A stretch of 64,000 nucleotides of DNA, from NCBI GenBank assembly GCA_023212725.1, contig JALBYF010000070.1:29276-93275 (forward strand), in the 5' to 3' direction. This stretch comes from Tranzscheliella williamsii (lineage: Eukaryota; Basidiomycota; Ustilaginomycetes; Ustilaginales; Ustilaginaceae). The notes below the pieces were generated by a model. That model searched no databases, was not told the DNA's origin, and saw nothing but the letters and a program-made list of their open reading frames with translations. A program made the position numbers and the translations under genes. Shown in pieces: positions 9,243-19,030 of the stretch; the first letter of the stretch is position 1, and every line of letters starts with the position of its first letter.

Positions 9243-12200
9243 ATGCGCAGTCCCACTGGTGACAGTGCTGCCCGAGATGCTGCCAGCGCTGGCACCATCA
9301 CCCCTCCTTCTCTGCATGAAGAACCGGCACCAGGTGCCAGCGCTGCCTTACGTATTGAAAAGAGACCCAGGAGGACACATGCACGTCGTTCATGTCAAAT
9401 GTGTCAGCAGCGCAAGGCCAGATGCGAGCTACCCGACCTGGAAGTTCCCTCGGGGCCACTGCCCTTGCCAGATCACCAGGCGTGCCACCGGTGTCGCACG
9501 CTCCAGATATCATGCGTCGTTGACGATGCTAACAAAAAACGGGCCAAACAAAGCGAAAAGCACACCGACAGCGCTGGTTTCCATCAGCAACAGCAGCAGC
9601 AACCGAGGCAGCCGCCGAAGCTCAAGCAGCAGCCGAGGCAATCGTCGCCTCGTAAGCGTGCCTGTACGGCCGACCGCTCCGCCCTGGCTCAATCTTCTGC
9701 ATCCATCGCCCCCTCCTCGAAGAGCAATGACAGCAGTTCTTGTGATGCCGTGCCAAGCGGCGACGCAGTGTCTGGAATCGAGAGCAATTCTTTTGCTGGC
9801 GGCCGTGAACAGGGAGACCAGATCGTGTATCCCTCCGCCCCTCGCCTCGTTTCGCGGACGCCAGATTCATCATCCGATGAGGCCGATTCACCACCCGCAT
9901 CGCCCGCCACCTTGCATTTCAGGCCTGATCTGGACAGTTATTCGACCTACATCAAAACTCAGGACAGGACACCGCCCGAACAGAGCGCTGATGTGGACAG
10001 CTGGGAGCGATACTCGACCCGAAGCCGTCCTCTGACCTTACTGACCGAGCTGGTTCCTCGGCAGAACGGCTTTGCCTCCAAGGTGTTCCGCCTTGTCTCT
10101 GCACGCGCCACCATCGAGACAGACAACAAGGAGATCGTTTCTAACGAGAAGTCCAAGCAGCTCAGCGACTGGTGCGAAGAAAATCTCACTATATGGCTTC
10201 CTCACCTCTCCAATGCCTATGAGATTCGTCAAGAGGCGCTTCAAGGCAAGCAAACTCTCTCGACGCAGCTCCTCGAACAGGTTCTATATCTGGTAGCACT
10301 GCAGCATATTCGCGACCCTGCCGACGACATTATTCGTTTTTCTGTTACACGTTTCGTCATTCGCGATTTGGCTCGCCTAATGCTCACATCGCCGCGCTCC
10401 AGCAAGGCAGTGGAAGCGCTAGAGCTGCTGTCCGTCTTTCCCATTGATGTGGCCGTCCTGCCTGGCCCCTGTCGCAATCGAGTGCGCACCGACGCCCTGA
10501 TTAACGCCTCGGAACGCTTTGCCCGCTCGATTCGGCTTGACAGAGTCGCTCTGACAGCAGCGGCGCCTTACTCCTTCTTTACAACCAAGAATCAGCTCGA
10601 CGAGTTCGAAACCAAGCGCATGACAACGGAGTGGGCCAGCGTCAAGACCTGGCATACCTGCTTTACGCTTGGCGATGACGAATTATACGAAACGGTCGAC
10701 CATCGCTTTTTCTCCAACGATTGGAGCCGTTCACTGATGATGACGCTGCACGAGGACGCTACAGACCCGCTCCAGCTAGATCAGAAATTTCCATCACGAC
10801 AAGCAGAAGACCAAGATCTGTTCTCCCGGAAGCGCTGGTCACGTCTGCGAAGGATTGGCAGCATCGGACTAGCCATGCGCTGTCTTTCGTTTAGAAATAT
10901 GCTTGAAGCGTTCCAGGACATCCGTACCACCCCGGTCGATCTGCCAGAGCGCGAGCGCCTGGCTTCCCTCTACGCGATCCTCGACCACTATGCTCGTGGT
11001 TTCGAGGAGCTGCGACAGGAACGTTGCAAACGGCTCGAACACGGCTCTGAAGAAACGCGGCTGCTTCAAGCCTGGCTCATGGTTGAGTCCATGGCCGGCT
11101 ACCTCCTCATTGTGGGCGCTGGTATCTTACGAGCTCTGGGCATAGATAAGAAAGAGAGCATCCATCCCGAGCAACTAGCTTCACTGATTCGGGGCGAGGC
11201 GGCCACTCCATCCATGCGGGACTTTTTGTGTAAATACGGAGGCTACCGCATTATGGCCGCCGAGAAGGTCTTGATCAGCCTTAGCACGATCCGTGAGATG
11301 TCGCCATCCCCTTCTCTCGATGATACACCAGGCGGTTACAACACTGGCACCGGAGCTCGTCCAACGATGCTACGATCGAGGGTTTCAGCGGCCGGATGGT
11401 CGGTCCCCGGGCGTTCACGCCTCGTAACGCCACTGGTTAACATCTGCGGCTATGCACTCGAAGCGGCTTTCAATGCCGTTGAAATGCATGCCTCCGTGTT
11501 CAAGTTTTGGAAAGCACCGCCTCAAAGGACCGAAACGTGGCAGATGGTCTTCTCAGAGGTGATCGATACGTTGAAGCTGCTGGATCCCAGCGGAACGATC
11601 GTCGGAGGAAGTGTCCCGGCCACCTGCGCCTTTATATTGCAGGGTATGCTGAAAGTCATCGTTTGCTGGACCGACTCTAGTCGCCGCAAGGAAATTCAGA
11701 AAGGCGCATCAAGATCCGCCAAGCCATCACAACAGCAACAAGAAGCAGACGAGCCACCAAGCAAAGCCAGCATATTGCAACCGCCTCAGCCATTCCAGAG
11801 CTTGTCCACCCTATGCAGACCTGCCTTGTTTGACCTACAACGCCTCCCTAACGACGTTCGAAGCAAGCCAGGCAACTCAGACACTGTGTCTCACCTCTGC
11901 ACAGAACAAGACCACGGCGCCGGCCACGCCACAACACGCACGAGACATCCGAAGCAGGAGCCTGAATATATGCGCGGTCCGCGAGTACAGCGGGGCTGCG
12001 AGGCACCCAGTGTGACCGCCTTACCCTATGAGGCAGGCGAAAGCCAGTATTTACGGAACAGGGGGATTTTCTCGAGTAGAACACAACCCTATGTGCCGGA
12101 CAGAGATGAGTCGTTGGCGGCTGCTATGCCGTTGCGGAACTCGCCCTACTCGCCACGTCCGCGGCTTCGACATCCACAAACGGCTTCGTCCTGTTCGAGT

Positions 12201-12446
12201 TCATCGGCAAGCGGGTCAGGTCCCGTTGCATCGACGCGATCCTCGAGTGCGCTGTCACAGGGACTGCCCCCCGACTCCGCAACCGCCAGAACGCAGCCGA
12301 CGCCGTCCAACCCGAGCTATTCAACTGCCGAGCAACGGCCAATGTCAGCAGCCGGGATCGACTCGATCGACTTTATCCTCAACGACGTGCTCGGCTCAAC
12401 CGAGTGGTCAGGGATCTTGCAGGACATCTGGCAGACCGACATCTAG
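9243..12446 (+). CDS. Zn(II)2Cys6 fungal transcription factor
   Basis: Single exon, 1067 residues. A zinc-cluster DNA-binding domain sits at residues 51-91: C51-x2-C54-x6-C61-x19-C81-x2-C84-x6-C91, preceded by basic KRPRRTHARRS; the long central loop is unusual but tolerated in the family. A Gln-rich stretch follows (about 115-135). The middle (about 270-750) is a largely helical region resembling the fungal transcription-factor regulatory domain. The last 250 residues are Ser/Pro/Gln-rich, and the end DSIDFILNDVLGSTEWSGIL alternates acidic and bulky hydrophobic residues like an activation domain. Nuclear role and target genes are inferred. It runs convergently toward the serine dehydratase gene. 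Confidence 0.88.
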   Translation: MRSPTGDSAARDAASAGTITPPSLHEEPAPGASAALRIEKRPRRTHARRSCQMCQQRKARCELPDLEVPSGPLPLPDHQACHRCRTLQISCVVDDANKKRAKQSEKHTDSAGFHQQQQQQPRQPPKLKQQPRQSSPRKRACTADRSALAQSSASIAPSSKSNDSSSCDAVPSGDAVSGIESNSFAGGREQGDQIVYPSAPRLVSRTPDSSSDEADSPPASPATLHFRPDLDSYSTYIKTQDRTPPEQSADVDSWERYSTRSRPLTLLTELVPRQNGFASKVFRLVSARATIETDNKEIVSNEKSKQLSDWCEENLTIWLPHLSNAYEIRQEALQGKQTLSTQLLEQVLYLVALQHIRDPADDIIRFSVTRFVIRDLARLMLTSPRSSKAVEALELLSVFPIDVAVLPGPCRNRVRTDALINASERFARSIRLDRVALTAAAPYSFFTTKNQLDEFETKRMTTEWASVKTWHTCFTLGDDELYETVDHRFFSNDWSRSLMMTLHEDATDPLQLDQKFPSRQAEDQDLFSRKRWSRLRRIGSIGLAMRCLSFRNMLEAFQDIRTTPVDLPERERLASLYAILDHYARGFEELRQERCKRLEHGSEETRLLQAWLMVESMAGYLLIVGAGILRALGIDKKESIHPEQLASLIRGEAATPSMRDFLCKYGGYRIMAAEKVLISLSTIREMSPSPSLDDTPGGYNTGTGARPTMLRSRVSAAGWSVPGRSRLVTPLVNICGYALEAAFNAVEMHASVFKFWKAPPQRTETWQMVFSEVIDTLKLLDPSGTIVGGSVPATCAFILQGMLKVIVCWTDSSRRKEIQKGASRSAKPSQQQQEADEPPSKASILQPPQPFQSLSTLCRPALFDLQRLPNDVRSKPGNSDTVSHLCTEQDHGAGHATTRTRHPKQEPEYMRGPRVQRGCEAPSVTALPYEAGESQYLRNRGIFSSRTQPYVPDRDESLAAAMPLRNSPYSPRPRLRHPQTASSCSSSSASGSGPVASTRSSSALSQGLPPDSATARTQPTPSNPSYSTAEQRPMSAAGIDSIDFILNDVLGSTEWSGILQDIWQTDI

Positions 12447-12618
12447 TAGATCAATAAGAACCCACATTGCTTGCCGCGGACCGACCAGCTTCTAGCGTTT
12501 ACATCTTTACTCATGTATCAACACAGACATTCTACAATAGAGCTTTGTACAGCGTGATACTGGCGTAGCACTTGAGGATCTGGTGGCGCGCATCGGATTT
12601 CATAGATGGACATGCAGG

Positions 12619-14802
12619 TTAACAGTCTGGGACAGCGACGGGGACCCTGACTGCGGTGGCGAGGCCGGCAAGGGAGGTCTCTTTGTAGCTGGTGTGCATG
12701 TCTCTGGCGGTTTCGCGCATGGCGGTGATGGCGTCGTCGAGAGAGACGCTGTGCTTGCCGTCGCCGGCAAGGGCGAGCTGGGCGGCAGTGACGGCCTTGA
12801 CGGCGCCGAGGGCGTTGCGCTCGATGCAGGGGATCTGGACTTGGCCGTTGAGCGGGTCGCAGGTGAGGCCGAGATTGTGTTCGATGCCAATCACGCTGGC
12901 CTGAAGCACCTTTTGCGGGCTGCCGCCGAGCACGGCGACAAAGCCGGCAGCAGCCATGGCAGTGGCGACGCCAACCTCGGCCATGCAGCCGCCCTCGGCG
13001 GCGGAAAGCGTAGCGCCGCGCTTGAAGAGCATCCCGATCGCGGCGGCGGTGAGCAGAAAGTTGTGCAAATCGCGCAGCGGGTCGTCGTCAAAGATGAACT
13101 CAAAGCAGTACTTGAGCACGCTCGGCACGACGCCCGCTGCTCCGTTGGTCGGAGCTGTGACAATGCGGCCGCCGGCGGCGTTCTGTTCGTTGGTGGCGAT
13201 TGCGTAGCAGGTCAGGTAGTCGATAGCGGGAAAGTTGGTCCGACGTGGCGGACACGGCATGACGGGGTGGTTGAACGAGCCGATGATGCGCGAGCGCGTT
13301 GCAGCTGTTTGGCCCATCTGGCTGACCATGTCGGTGGCGGCGGGGGAGGGGGGAGGGGAGTCGATGCCGGGGCTGGGAGGCGGGGGGGCAGCGGACGGGA
13401 GTGAGGGCGGGCGGTACAGGCCGCGCAGCAGGCGCGCGTAGAGCGCGGGCGCGCGGCGACGAACCGCGAGCGGGCCCGGCAGCGTCGGCTCGCCACTCTC
13501 GACCCCGGCGCGGATGCACTCGTCCATGGTCGCCCAGATCTTGAGCAGCTTGGCGCCAACCACGTCCGGCGGATTCCACGTCAGCTCGTTTTCGTACACC
13601 ACCTGCGCGATCGTCAGGTTCCGCGTCTTGCACTGCCGCAGCAGGCTCGCCGCATTGTGGAACGCAAACGGCGGCCCCGTTCCCGCCCGTCCCGTCAGCT
13701 TCTCCGCCTCAACACCCCCGCGCCCCGCCGCGTCCACCCGGCTCACCCCGCCTCTTCCCCCACCATCGCCAGCCTCGCCAAGGCTCCCGGCGACCGCCTC
13801 GACCTGCGGCAGCATGCCGTCGACCGCCGTCGATCCCGACCGTCGCCCTCCTTCGGCGTCTTTCCGCCGGATCTGCTTGTAGAATACATTCTCGCCCCAG
13901 TCGATCGGATGGCCGGACACTTGGGGTGTATCGTCGCTCGCCACCGGCAATGTTGGAGACGAGTTCGACCGTGGCGAGCCGGCAGCCTCGCTGCTGCCAG
14001 CGCTAGACGGCGTGGCAAGCGCCCCGTTTACGACGAACCCACCGCCGACCGAGTAGTAGTCGTTGGTGGCCAGCATCTCGCCGTCGGCGCCAAAGACGCT
14101 CATCCGGATGCCGTTGGAGTGGTGCGGAAGCACCTGGCCGAACATCCACTTGAGGTCGCGGTCATAGTCAAAGTGGATCTCTTTGCCTGTGATCGCGTGT
14201 GGCATTTCGGCGGCGGGGCGGGAAGCGGCGAGGGTCTTGGCGAGGTTTTTGGCGAGGTGGAGCTTTTGAGACTGCTTGATTTCATCGAAGCGGAGCGGGA
14301 CGGAGGGCGGGTGTACGCTCTCGCAGTCGTCGCCCTCGAGGCCGCCGAGGAGTGCCTGCGGGGTCATGTGGCCGGCGCCGGTGAGGGCGAGCGAGCCGTA
14401 GAGGTTGATCTTGATGGTATGGACGCGCTCCAGAATGCCCATCTCGGCGAGGTCCGAGACGAAGATCACGCCGGCGCGCATCGGGCCCACGGTATGCGAC
14501 GACGACGGGCCGATGCCCACAGAGAAGAGGTCGAACGTCGAGATCACCGCATGCTCCGTCTCGTGTGCCGCCTCGCCGCCCGCCTGCTCGCCACCTCGCA
14601 CCAGCCCGCCCTCCGACCGCCAGCGCGTGCTGGCGTGCATCCCCCTCGCCGCCCCGCCCCGCACCTGCGCAACCAGACCCAGCATCCCCGGATCCACCCC
14701 CAGCCGCTGCACCGACGCACAAGGCACCGCCCCCGCCCCGCTAGGCAACCGCGCCCGAGCGCCCCGGAACACGGACGCCGTCCTGCGCACCACCTGAGTC
14801 AT
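12619..14802 (-). CDS. iron-sulfur L-serine dehydratase (SdaA type)
   Basis: Single exon, 727 residues; first ATG at 14802. L-serine to pyruvate plus ammonia through a 4Fe-4S centre. N-terminal domain: STFDLFSVGIGPSSSHTVGP and RAGVIFVSDLAEMGI. Catalytic domain: APTNGAAGVVPSVLKY, GCMAEVGVATAMAAAGF, NLGLTCDPLNG and VQIPCIERN, giving the three cluster cysteines in the expected order. Residues 17-70 are basic and acid-poor, so mitochondrial import is likely. Bacterial single-chain enzymes are about 455 residues; the excess is the leader plus two Gly/Ser/Pro-rich insertions (roughly 250-350 and 430-510). This is unlike the usual PLP-dependent fungal serine dehydratase. Confidence 0.88.
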   Translation of the reverse strand: MTQVVRRTASVFRGARARLPSGAGAVPCASVQRLGVDPGMLGLVAQVRGGAARGMHASTRWRSEGGLVRGGEQAGGEAAHETEHAVISTFDLFSVGIGPSSSHTVGPMRAGVIFVSDLAEMGILERVHTIKINLYGSLALTGAGHMTPQALLGGLEGDDCESVHPPSVPLRFDEIKQSQKLHLAKNLAKTLAASRPAAEMPHAITGKEIHFDYDRDLKWMFGQVLPHHSNGIRMSVFGADGEMLATNDYYSVGGGFVVNGALATPSSAGSSEAAGSPRSNSSPTLPVASDDTPQVSGHPIDWGENVFYKQIRRKDAEGGRRSGSTAVDGMLPQVEAVAGSLGEAGDGGGRGGVSRVDAAGRGGVEAEKLTGRAGTGPPFAFHNAASLLRQCKTRNLTIAQVVYENELTWNPPDVVGAKLLKIWATMDECIRAGVESGEPTLPGPLAVRRRAPALYARLLRGLYRPPSLPSAAPPPPSPGIDSPPPSPAATDMVSQMGQTAATRSRIIGSFNHPVMPCPPRRTNFPAIDYLTCYAIATNEQNAAGGRIVTAPTNGAAGVVPSVLKYCFEFIFDDDPLRDLHNFLLTAAAIGMLFKRGATLSAAEGGCMAEVGVATAMAAAGFVAVLGGSPQKVLQASVIGIEHNLGLTCDPLNGQVQIPCIERNALGAVKAVTAAQLALAGDGKHSVSLDDAITAMRETARDMHTSYKETSLAGLATAVRVPVAVPDC

Positions 14803-15171
14803 TGCGCTACCTGTGGTACTTCCCTCTGCACCGCGTCGCTTCGAGTTCAAAGATGTGGTGTCAGGAAAGATGAAACGGCCAACCTGAGGTCAAGCGTCTA
14901 TAGTTGCCCAGTGGCCAAAGCCGTCAAGACCATCCTATCCGACACTGATAAGGGAGCAGATACGCACCGTCACATGCTCCTAGCCTGGCTGGACGGCCTG
15001 ACGAGATCCGAAAATACGAGCGCGACTAGCCGCCGAAAGCCGTGAAATTGTCCGAATCGCCAATGATGGGGCTTCCATTTCACCGCGGTCAATACATGCA
15101 CATGCTGCAAGGTCAACATCACGGCCGACGTGCCGGGAAAGTGGTGGTGAGACGGAAACGGTGGGCACATG
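14803..15171. other. intergenic, no gene seen
   Basis: 369 bp between two minus-strand genes; promoter of the serine dehydratase and 3' flank of the RING gene. Nothing distinctive. Confidence 0.5.
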
Positions 15172-17208
15172 CTAGGACACAGCCGGTGCTGGGTGCTGTG
15201 TCGTGGGAGAGGGGACGGGCCGGGGGCTGAAGCTGAGGACGACGTGGCAGGTAGGGCAGAAGGCCTGGGCGGTGAGCCAGGAGACGAGGCAGATGTCGTG
15301 CAACTCGTGGCCGCAGTCTAGCCTGCAGAACTCGTACTTCTTGGGCGGTGAATGTTTTTCTGCTGGGGCGGGTGTGCAGGCACGTGGGACTGACGGTAAC
15401 TGGGCGGCCGGACGGGTGAGCTCGAAACAGATTGCGCAGTAGACGTCCTCGTGCGACTTCCATGCGTAGTCGCCGGCGGCGGCGGCGGCCCGCGGCCGCG
15501 ATATCGAGGTGTACGGATCGCATCCCTCGACGAGCTCGACACCCCATCTGCGCCGGACGAACTCGAGGCACTCGACCGAGCTGCGCGCCTTGGTCCATAC
15601 GGTGGTCAGTGACGCCAGCTCCGACCTGAGGCTCAGGAGCGACAGCACCGGCGGCAGCGACGTGGGCGACAGTGTCGGTAGCCGGATCGTGATGATGGCA
15701 TACAACAAGGACCCGATAAGGCGGTCGAACAGCGCCACGAGCGTCTCGGACAGCCAGCGTGTCGAGACCATCACCGACTGTCCACGCATGCGGGGTGCCC
15801 TTCGACGTCGAGACGACGACTCGAACCTGCCGCCACCCGCAGCAAGCGCAGCAGGCGCAGCAGACGCAGCAGGAGCGGTAGAGGCAGCGCTGACAGCAGG
15901 CACAGCAGGCTCAGCTGTAGATTGGTAAAGTCGAAGTGGCGCAATGGGGTGCGCGACGCTAGCGGAGCGGAGCAGCTCGTCTTCTGGAGCACCCACTCGA
16001 CGATACGCTTGCTGAGGCACCATTTCCCCGTGTCGTGAGTTGTTCCCGCCCGCGTGCATGCCCACGGCATGGGCCGATGAAGTGCCCCCGCCAATGTCAC
16101 TGGTTTGGTCGACATCTGCAGCGGTGTAGGGCGACTGTTGGCGTGCCAGCGAAGACATCGATGGCCGTGCGCGGCCGGCATAGTGGGAGGGACGCGCTTG
16201 CGGAACAGAGCCGAACCAAGCAGCTCGCAGAGTCGGAGGCAGCGGGAGTAGCTCGAGGAGAGAGGGCGAGTGCGAAGGAGAGGGCAGCTTCACATTGGCG
16301 GGCACGAGCGTGGAGAAGCCGAGCCCCTCGAGCTTCAGACAAACGGCGAGGAGAGAGGCGGCGGTAGCGAGTGCCTCTAGCAGAACGATCAGGTGGAGCG
16401 GAAGAAGCGACTGCATCGCGTCGGCCTCGTAAGACGCAGTCGCATCGACTCCGACGACATCAACGGGCAGGCCATGCTGCGATCTCCATGCGTCGCAGTC
16501 CCTCTTTAGCCAATCTACAAAGCGGTACTGGCCGACGCAAAGAGTCATGCCAGCAAGCAGCGCGAGGTAGACCATCGGAAGGACCGCACTGTGCAGTCGA
16601 GACTTGGCACCGAGGAGCGAGGTCTTGATAAGGCCGTCCTCCACCGCCATGCCAGCAAGCCGGATGAGCCAGAGCAAGTGCAGTGGAAGCAGCGCAGGCA
16701 GGACATGCCCATCGAGCAGCAGAGCCCAGCTGACTCGTGGGAATCGAAGAAGAGAACCGGGTGGAGGCTGAGTTTGCTGCTGCTGCTGCTGCTGCTGTTG
16801 CTGCTGTTGCTGCTGACTGGCTAACTGAGACGGTGACAAAGTGAAGGGCAATGGGGCAGGCGAGGGAGCGGCCTCCGGATTTGACGAGGAGCTGCCTGTG
16901 CCGCGCGCCTGCGACGCGCCAAGGTGTATCGGAAGGGCCGAGAGTGCCTGCGTGGAAGACGCGGTCGGCTTGTTGCCTACGGGGGGAGCGACAGGAAAGA
17001 CGAGGCCGTCTACGATACTGAGGGACCATCCGACGGAGGCTGGTTGGCTCGAGCTGGGTTCCACACCGCTCTCGCTAGAGGGGGCAAGCTGGCTCCGGTT
17101 GTTGGCGCTGAGCAGGACGAGCAGCAGCAGCAGGCACAAGCGCGGCCGATAGATATCTCGACGGAAATGGTCGATGCTGGACTGCTCCAGTGCTAGCGAA
17201 GGAAGCAT
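15172..17208 (-). CDS. multi-spanning membrane RING-H2 protein, probable E3 ubiquitin ligase
   Basis: Single exon, 678 residues from the first in-frame ATG (17208); the frame is open further upstream only with a GTG. C-terminal RING-H2: CAIC, then after 37 residues CGHELHDIC, then CPTC, which is the C-x2-C...C-x-H-x2-H-x2-C...C-x2-C order. The rest holds about five hydrophobic segments (near residues 22-35, 170-190, 208-228, 270-295 and 480-500), a 15-residue Gln run with following Thr/Pro, and several low-complexity Ser/Ala/Pro linkers. The fold suggests a membrane-bound ubiquitin ligase, but I recognise no specific ortholog such as Hrd1 or Tul1. It is divergent from the DNAJC8-like gene (472 bp apart). 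Confidence 0.72.
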   Translation of the reverse strand: MLPSLALEQSSIDHFRRDIYRPRLCLLLLLVLLSANNRSQLAPSSESGVEPSSSQPASVGWSLSIVDGLVFPVAPPVGNKPTASSTQALSALPIHLGASQARGTGSSSSNPEAAPSPAPLPFTLSPSQLASQQQQQQQQQQQQQQTQPPPGSLLRFPRVSWALLLDGHVLPALLPLHLLWLIRLAGMAVEDGLIKTSLLGAKSRLHSAVLPMVYLALLAGMTLCVGQYRFVDWLKRDCDAWRSQHGLPVDVVGVDATASYEADAMQSLLPLHLIVLLEALATAASLLAVCLKLEGLGFSTLVPANVKLPSPSHSPSLLELLPLPPTLRAAWFGSVPQARPSHYAGRARPSMSSLARQQSPYTAADVDQTSDIGGGTSSAHAVGMHAGGNNSRHGEMVPQQAYRRVGAPEDELLRSASVAHPIAPLRLYQSTAEPAVPAVSAASTAPAASAAPAALAAGGGRFESSSRRRRAPRMRGQSVMVSTRWLSETLVALFDRLIGSLLYAIITIRLPTLSPTSLPPVLSLLSLRSELASLTTVWTKARSSVECLEFVRRRWGVELVEGCDPYTSISRPRAAAAAGDYAWKSHEDVYCAICFELTRPAAQLPSVPRACTPAPAEKHSPPKKYEFCRLDCGHELHDICLVSWLTAQAFCPTCHVVLSFSPRPVPSPTTQHPAPAVS

Positions 17209-17680
17209 CGTGCTAGAGCTGAAGCTTCCCTGTCCGCTCACATCGCCTTGGATGCACGCAACCTGTGTGACGGTAAAAAGACTCGATGATGTTGTAAGCG
17301 ACGCCGAAGGGCAATCGTGCTTTACTGTGACTCGCGTATGCTTTCGAAGCAGGTGCTGTGCGTGGAAGCAATCACAGTAAATGTGATTTTAGTGCTGTAG
17401 AATACAGAAAGTGGAGCGAGCGCAGCCAGCGCAAAATCACAACAGCCAGCCACGGTGTGAATCCCAAATGGCAGATCAGATGTGACTGTGACGGTGGTTG
17501 TCGTGGCAACACTAGCGGTGACTGTGATATCGTCAGGGAAACGTGATAGTAAACCAGCCAACCAACTAACCGCACTAAATTGCAGCAGCAGGTGCGGTGG
17601 ATAAGCAGCACGCTCGAGCCGTCGTCGTGGCTGAAATAGCATTTCTCTGCCGCATTGCTCCTTCGTTCTGCCAACTGCTG
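17209..17680. other. divergent promoter of RING and DNAJC8-like genes, with ATGTGA element
   Basis: 472 bp, no gene. On the minus strand, 33 nt before the RING start, an ATG is followed directly by TGA (17243-17238), a start-stop upstream ORF of one codon. AT content is higher than in the flanking genes around 17.35-17.6 kb. Confidence 0.45.
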
Positions 17681-18677
17681 ATGACGGAAGGGCCGCTCCC
17701 GCCAGGACCCCCGCCGGGGCCACCGCCAGGGCCACCACCTAGCTTTCCTTCAACGTCGAAGGCGCTGCCAGAAACTCAGCAGCCGCCACCAGCCCTGCCA
17801 AAAACCCAGCAGCCGTCGCCGCTGGCCAACCGGGAACAACCCCCGCCGTCGCCGTCTGCCTTACGACCGTCGGTTCAGACACTAGCTGCCAATGAGATCC
17901 CATCCCAGGGTCGCCCCGCCATGGGCGAAATCAATGCACATGCACAGGACAGTCTTGACCTCGAGACACAGCGTACCTACGCCAGGGATAGGACCTCGCT
18001 CCTCCAACAGCTCGAGATCGACCGAATACTCTCGGCGTTCCGCCTGAATCCGTACGACGTCCTGGAAGTGCCCATTGAGGCCGATGACAAGGCCATCACC
18101 AAAATATACCGCAAAAAGTCGCTGCTTATCCACCCCGACAAAGTCAAGCATGGTGAGCTCTCACCCTTTCTACAACCGCATCTACTGCTGTAGCAAAGCC
18201 TCAGGGCCCGAGACTGACCCAATTGCATCCTATCCGACAGAGCGAGCAGAAGAGGCGTTCGACCTGCTGAAAAAAGCCTCGTCGCATCTGCTAGACGAAG
18301 AAAAGCGCAAGGCGCTCGACGAGACCGTGATGGATGCGCGGCTGATGGTGCTCAAGGAGCTCAACCTTCCCTTTGCCACCAAGACCGACGACCACCGCTT
18401 AACAAATTTGGTGCCTACCTGGGAGGAGCGTGTACGAACGGCGACCAAGGAGCTCATGGTAGATGATGAGCTGCGGCGCAGAAAAGCGATCCGTATCCAG
18501 CATCAGGCGGAAGGCGAGGCTCAGAGAAAGAAGGAGGAGGCAATAGCAGACCGAAAGCGCAAGGCCGAACAGCAGTCCATGTGGGAGCAGACCCGCGAAC
18601 ACCGCGTCGCCGATTGGCGGACCTTCCAGAAGGGCACCAAAAAGAAGAAAAAGTCCGGCGCCGACGTCTTAGGCTAA
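17681..18677 (+). CDS. DNAJC8: DNAJC8/Spf31-like J-domain protein
   Basis: Exons 17681-18152 and 18241-18677 around an 88-nt intron (GTGAGC...CGACAG); the joint reads KVKH-ERAEEAF. 302 residues. The family is a spliceosome-associated Hsp70 co-chaperone in the nucleus. Seen: a Pro-rich N terminus (PPGPPPGPPPGPP), J domain at about 118-185 with the HPD tripeptide in LLIHPDKVKH, DLLKKASSHLLDEEKRK, then a long charged coiled coil and the family's C-terminal WEQTREHRVADWRTFQKG followed by KKKKK. A start at 17597 would add 28 hydrophobic residues; I prefer 17681. The J domain is interrupted by the intron right after the HPD. Confidence 0.85.
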
Positions 18678-19030
18678 CATCGCTGCACAGCAATACAACG
18701 TCACCAGCCAACATGGCGCCTCATCACCCGATGGATGGTGCCAAAGCCTGCCAGCTCTGGTGCCACGAACTGAATTCGGAGGCGGCATGTCTAGTTGAGG
18801 TTGCGCGAGGTTGCGCCATAAATCGGTGTTAAGTCATTGGTTTCTTTTTATAGATACTGGAGGAGCGAGATCCTCCACTCCATCCATCCTGCCCCCACCC
18901 CACGCCACAAAACTATGCCTTGCCCTCGCTGCCTTTGTGCCCGCTGCCTTTGTGCCCGCCGCTGGTTCTGCTTCCTCGACCTTACTACCATCCATGCCTG
19001 CCTCGTCCGCACTTTCGACCACTGACGAGG
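18678..19030. other. intergenic with a 15-bp direct repeat
   Basis: 353 bp. Two adjacent copies of CGCTGCCTTTGTGCC lie at 18928-18957, in the likely 5' leader of the next gene. No gene seen. Confidence 0.5.

Noticed and set aside
13657..15045. 462-codon plus-strand frame
   Set aside because: It is antisense to the serine dehydratase, whose family motifs are clear; the composition is a GC-rich shadow.
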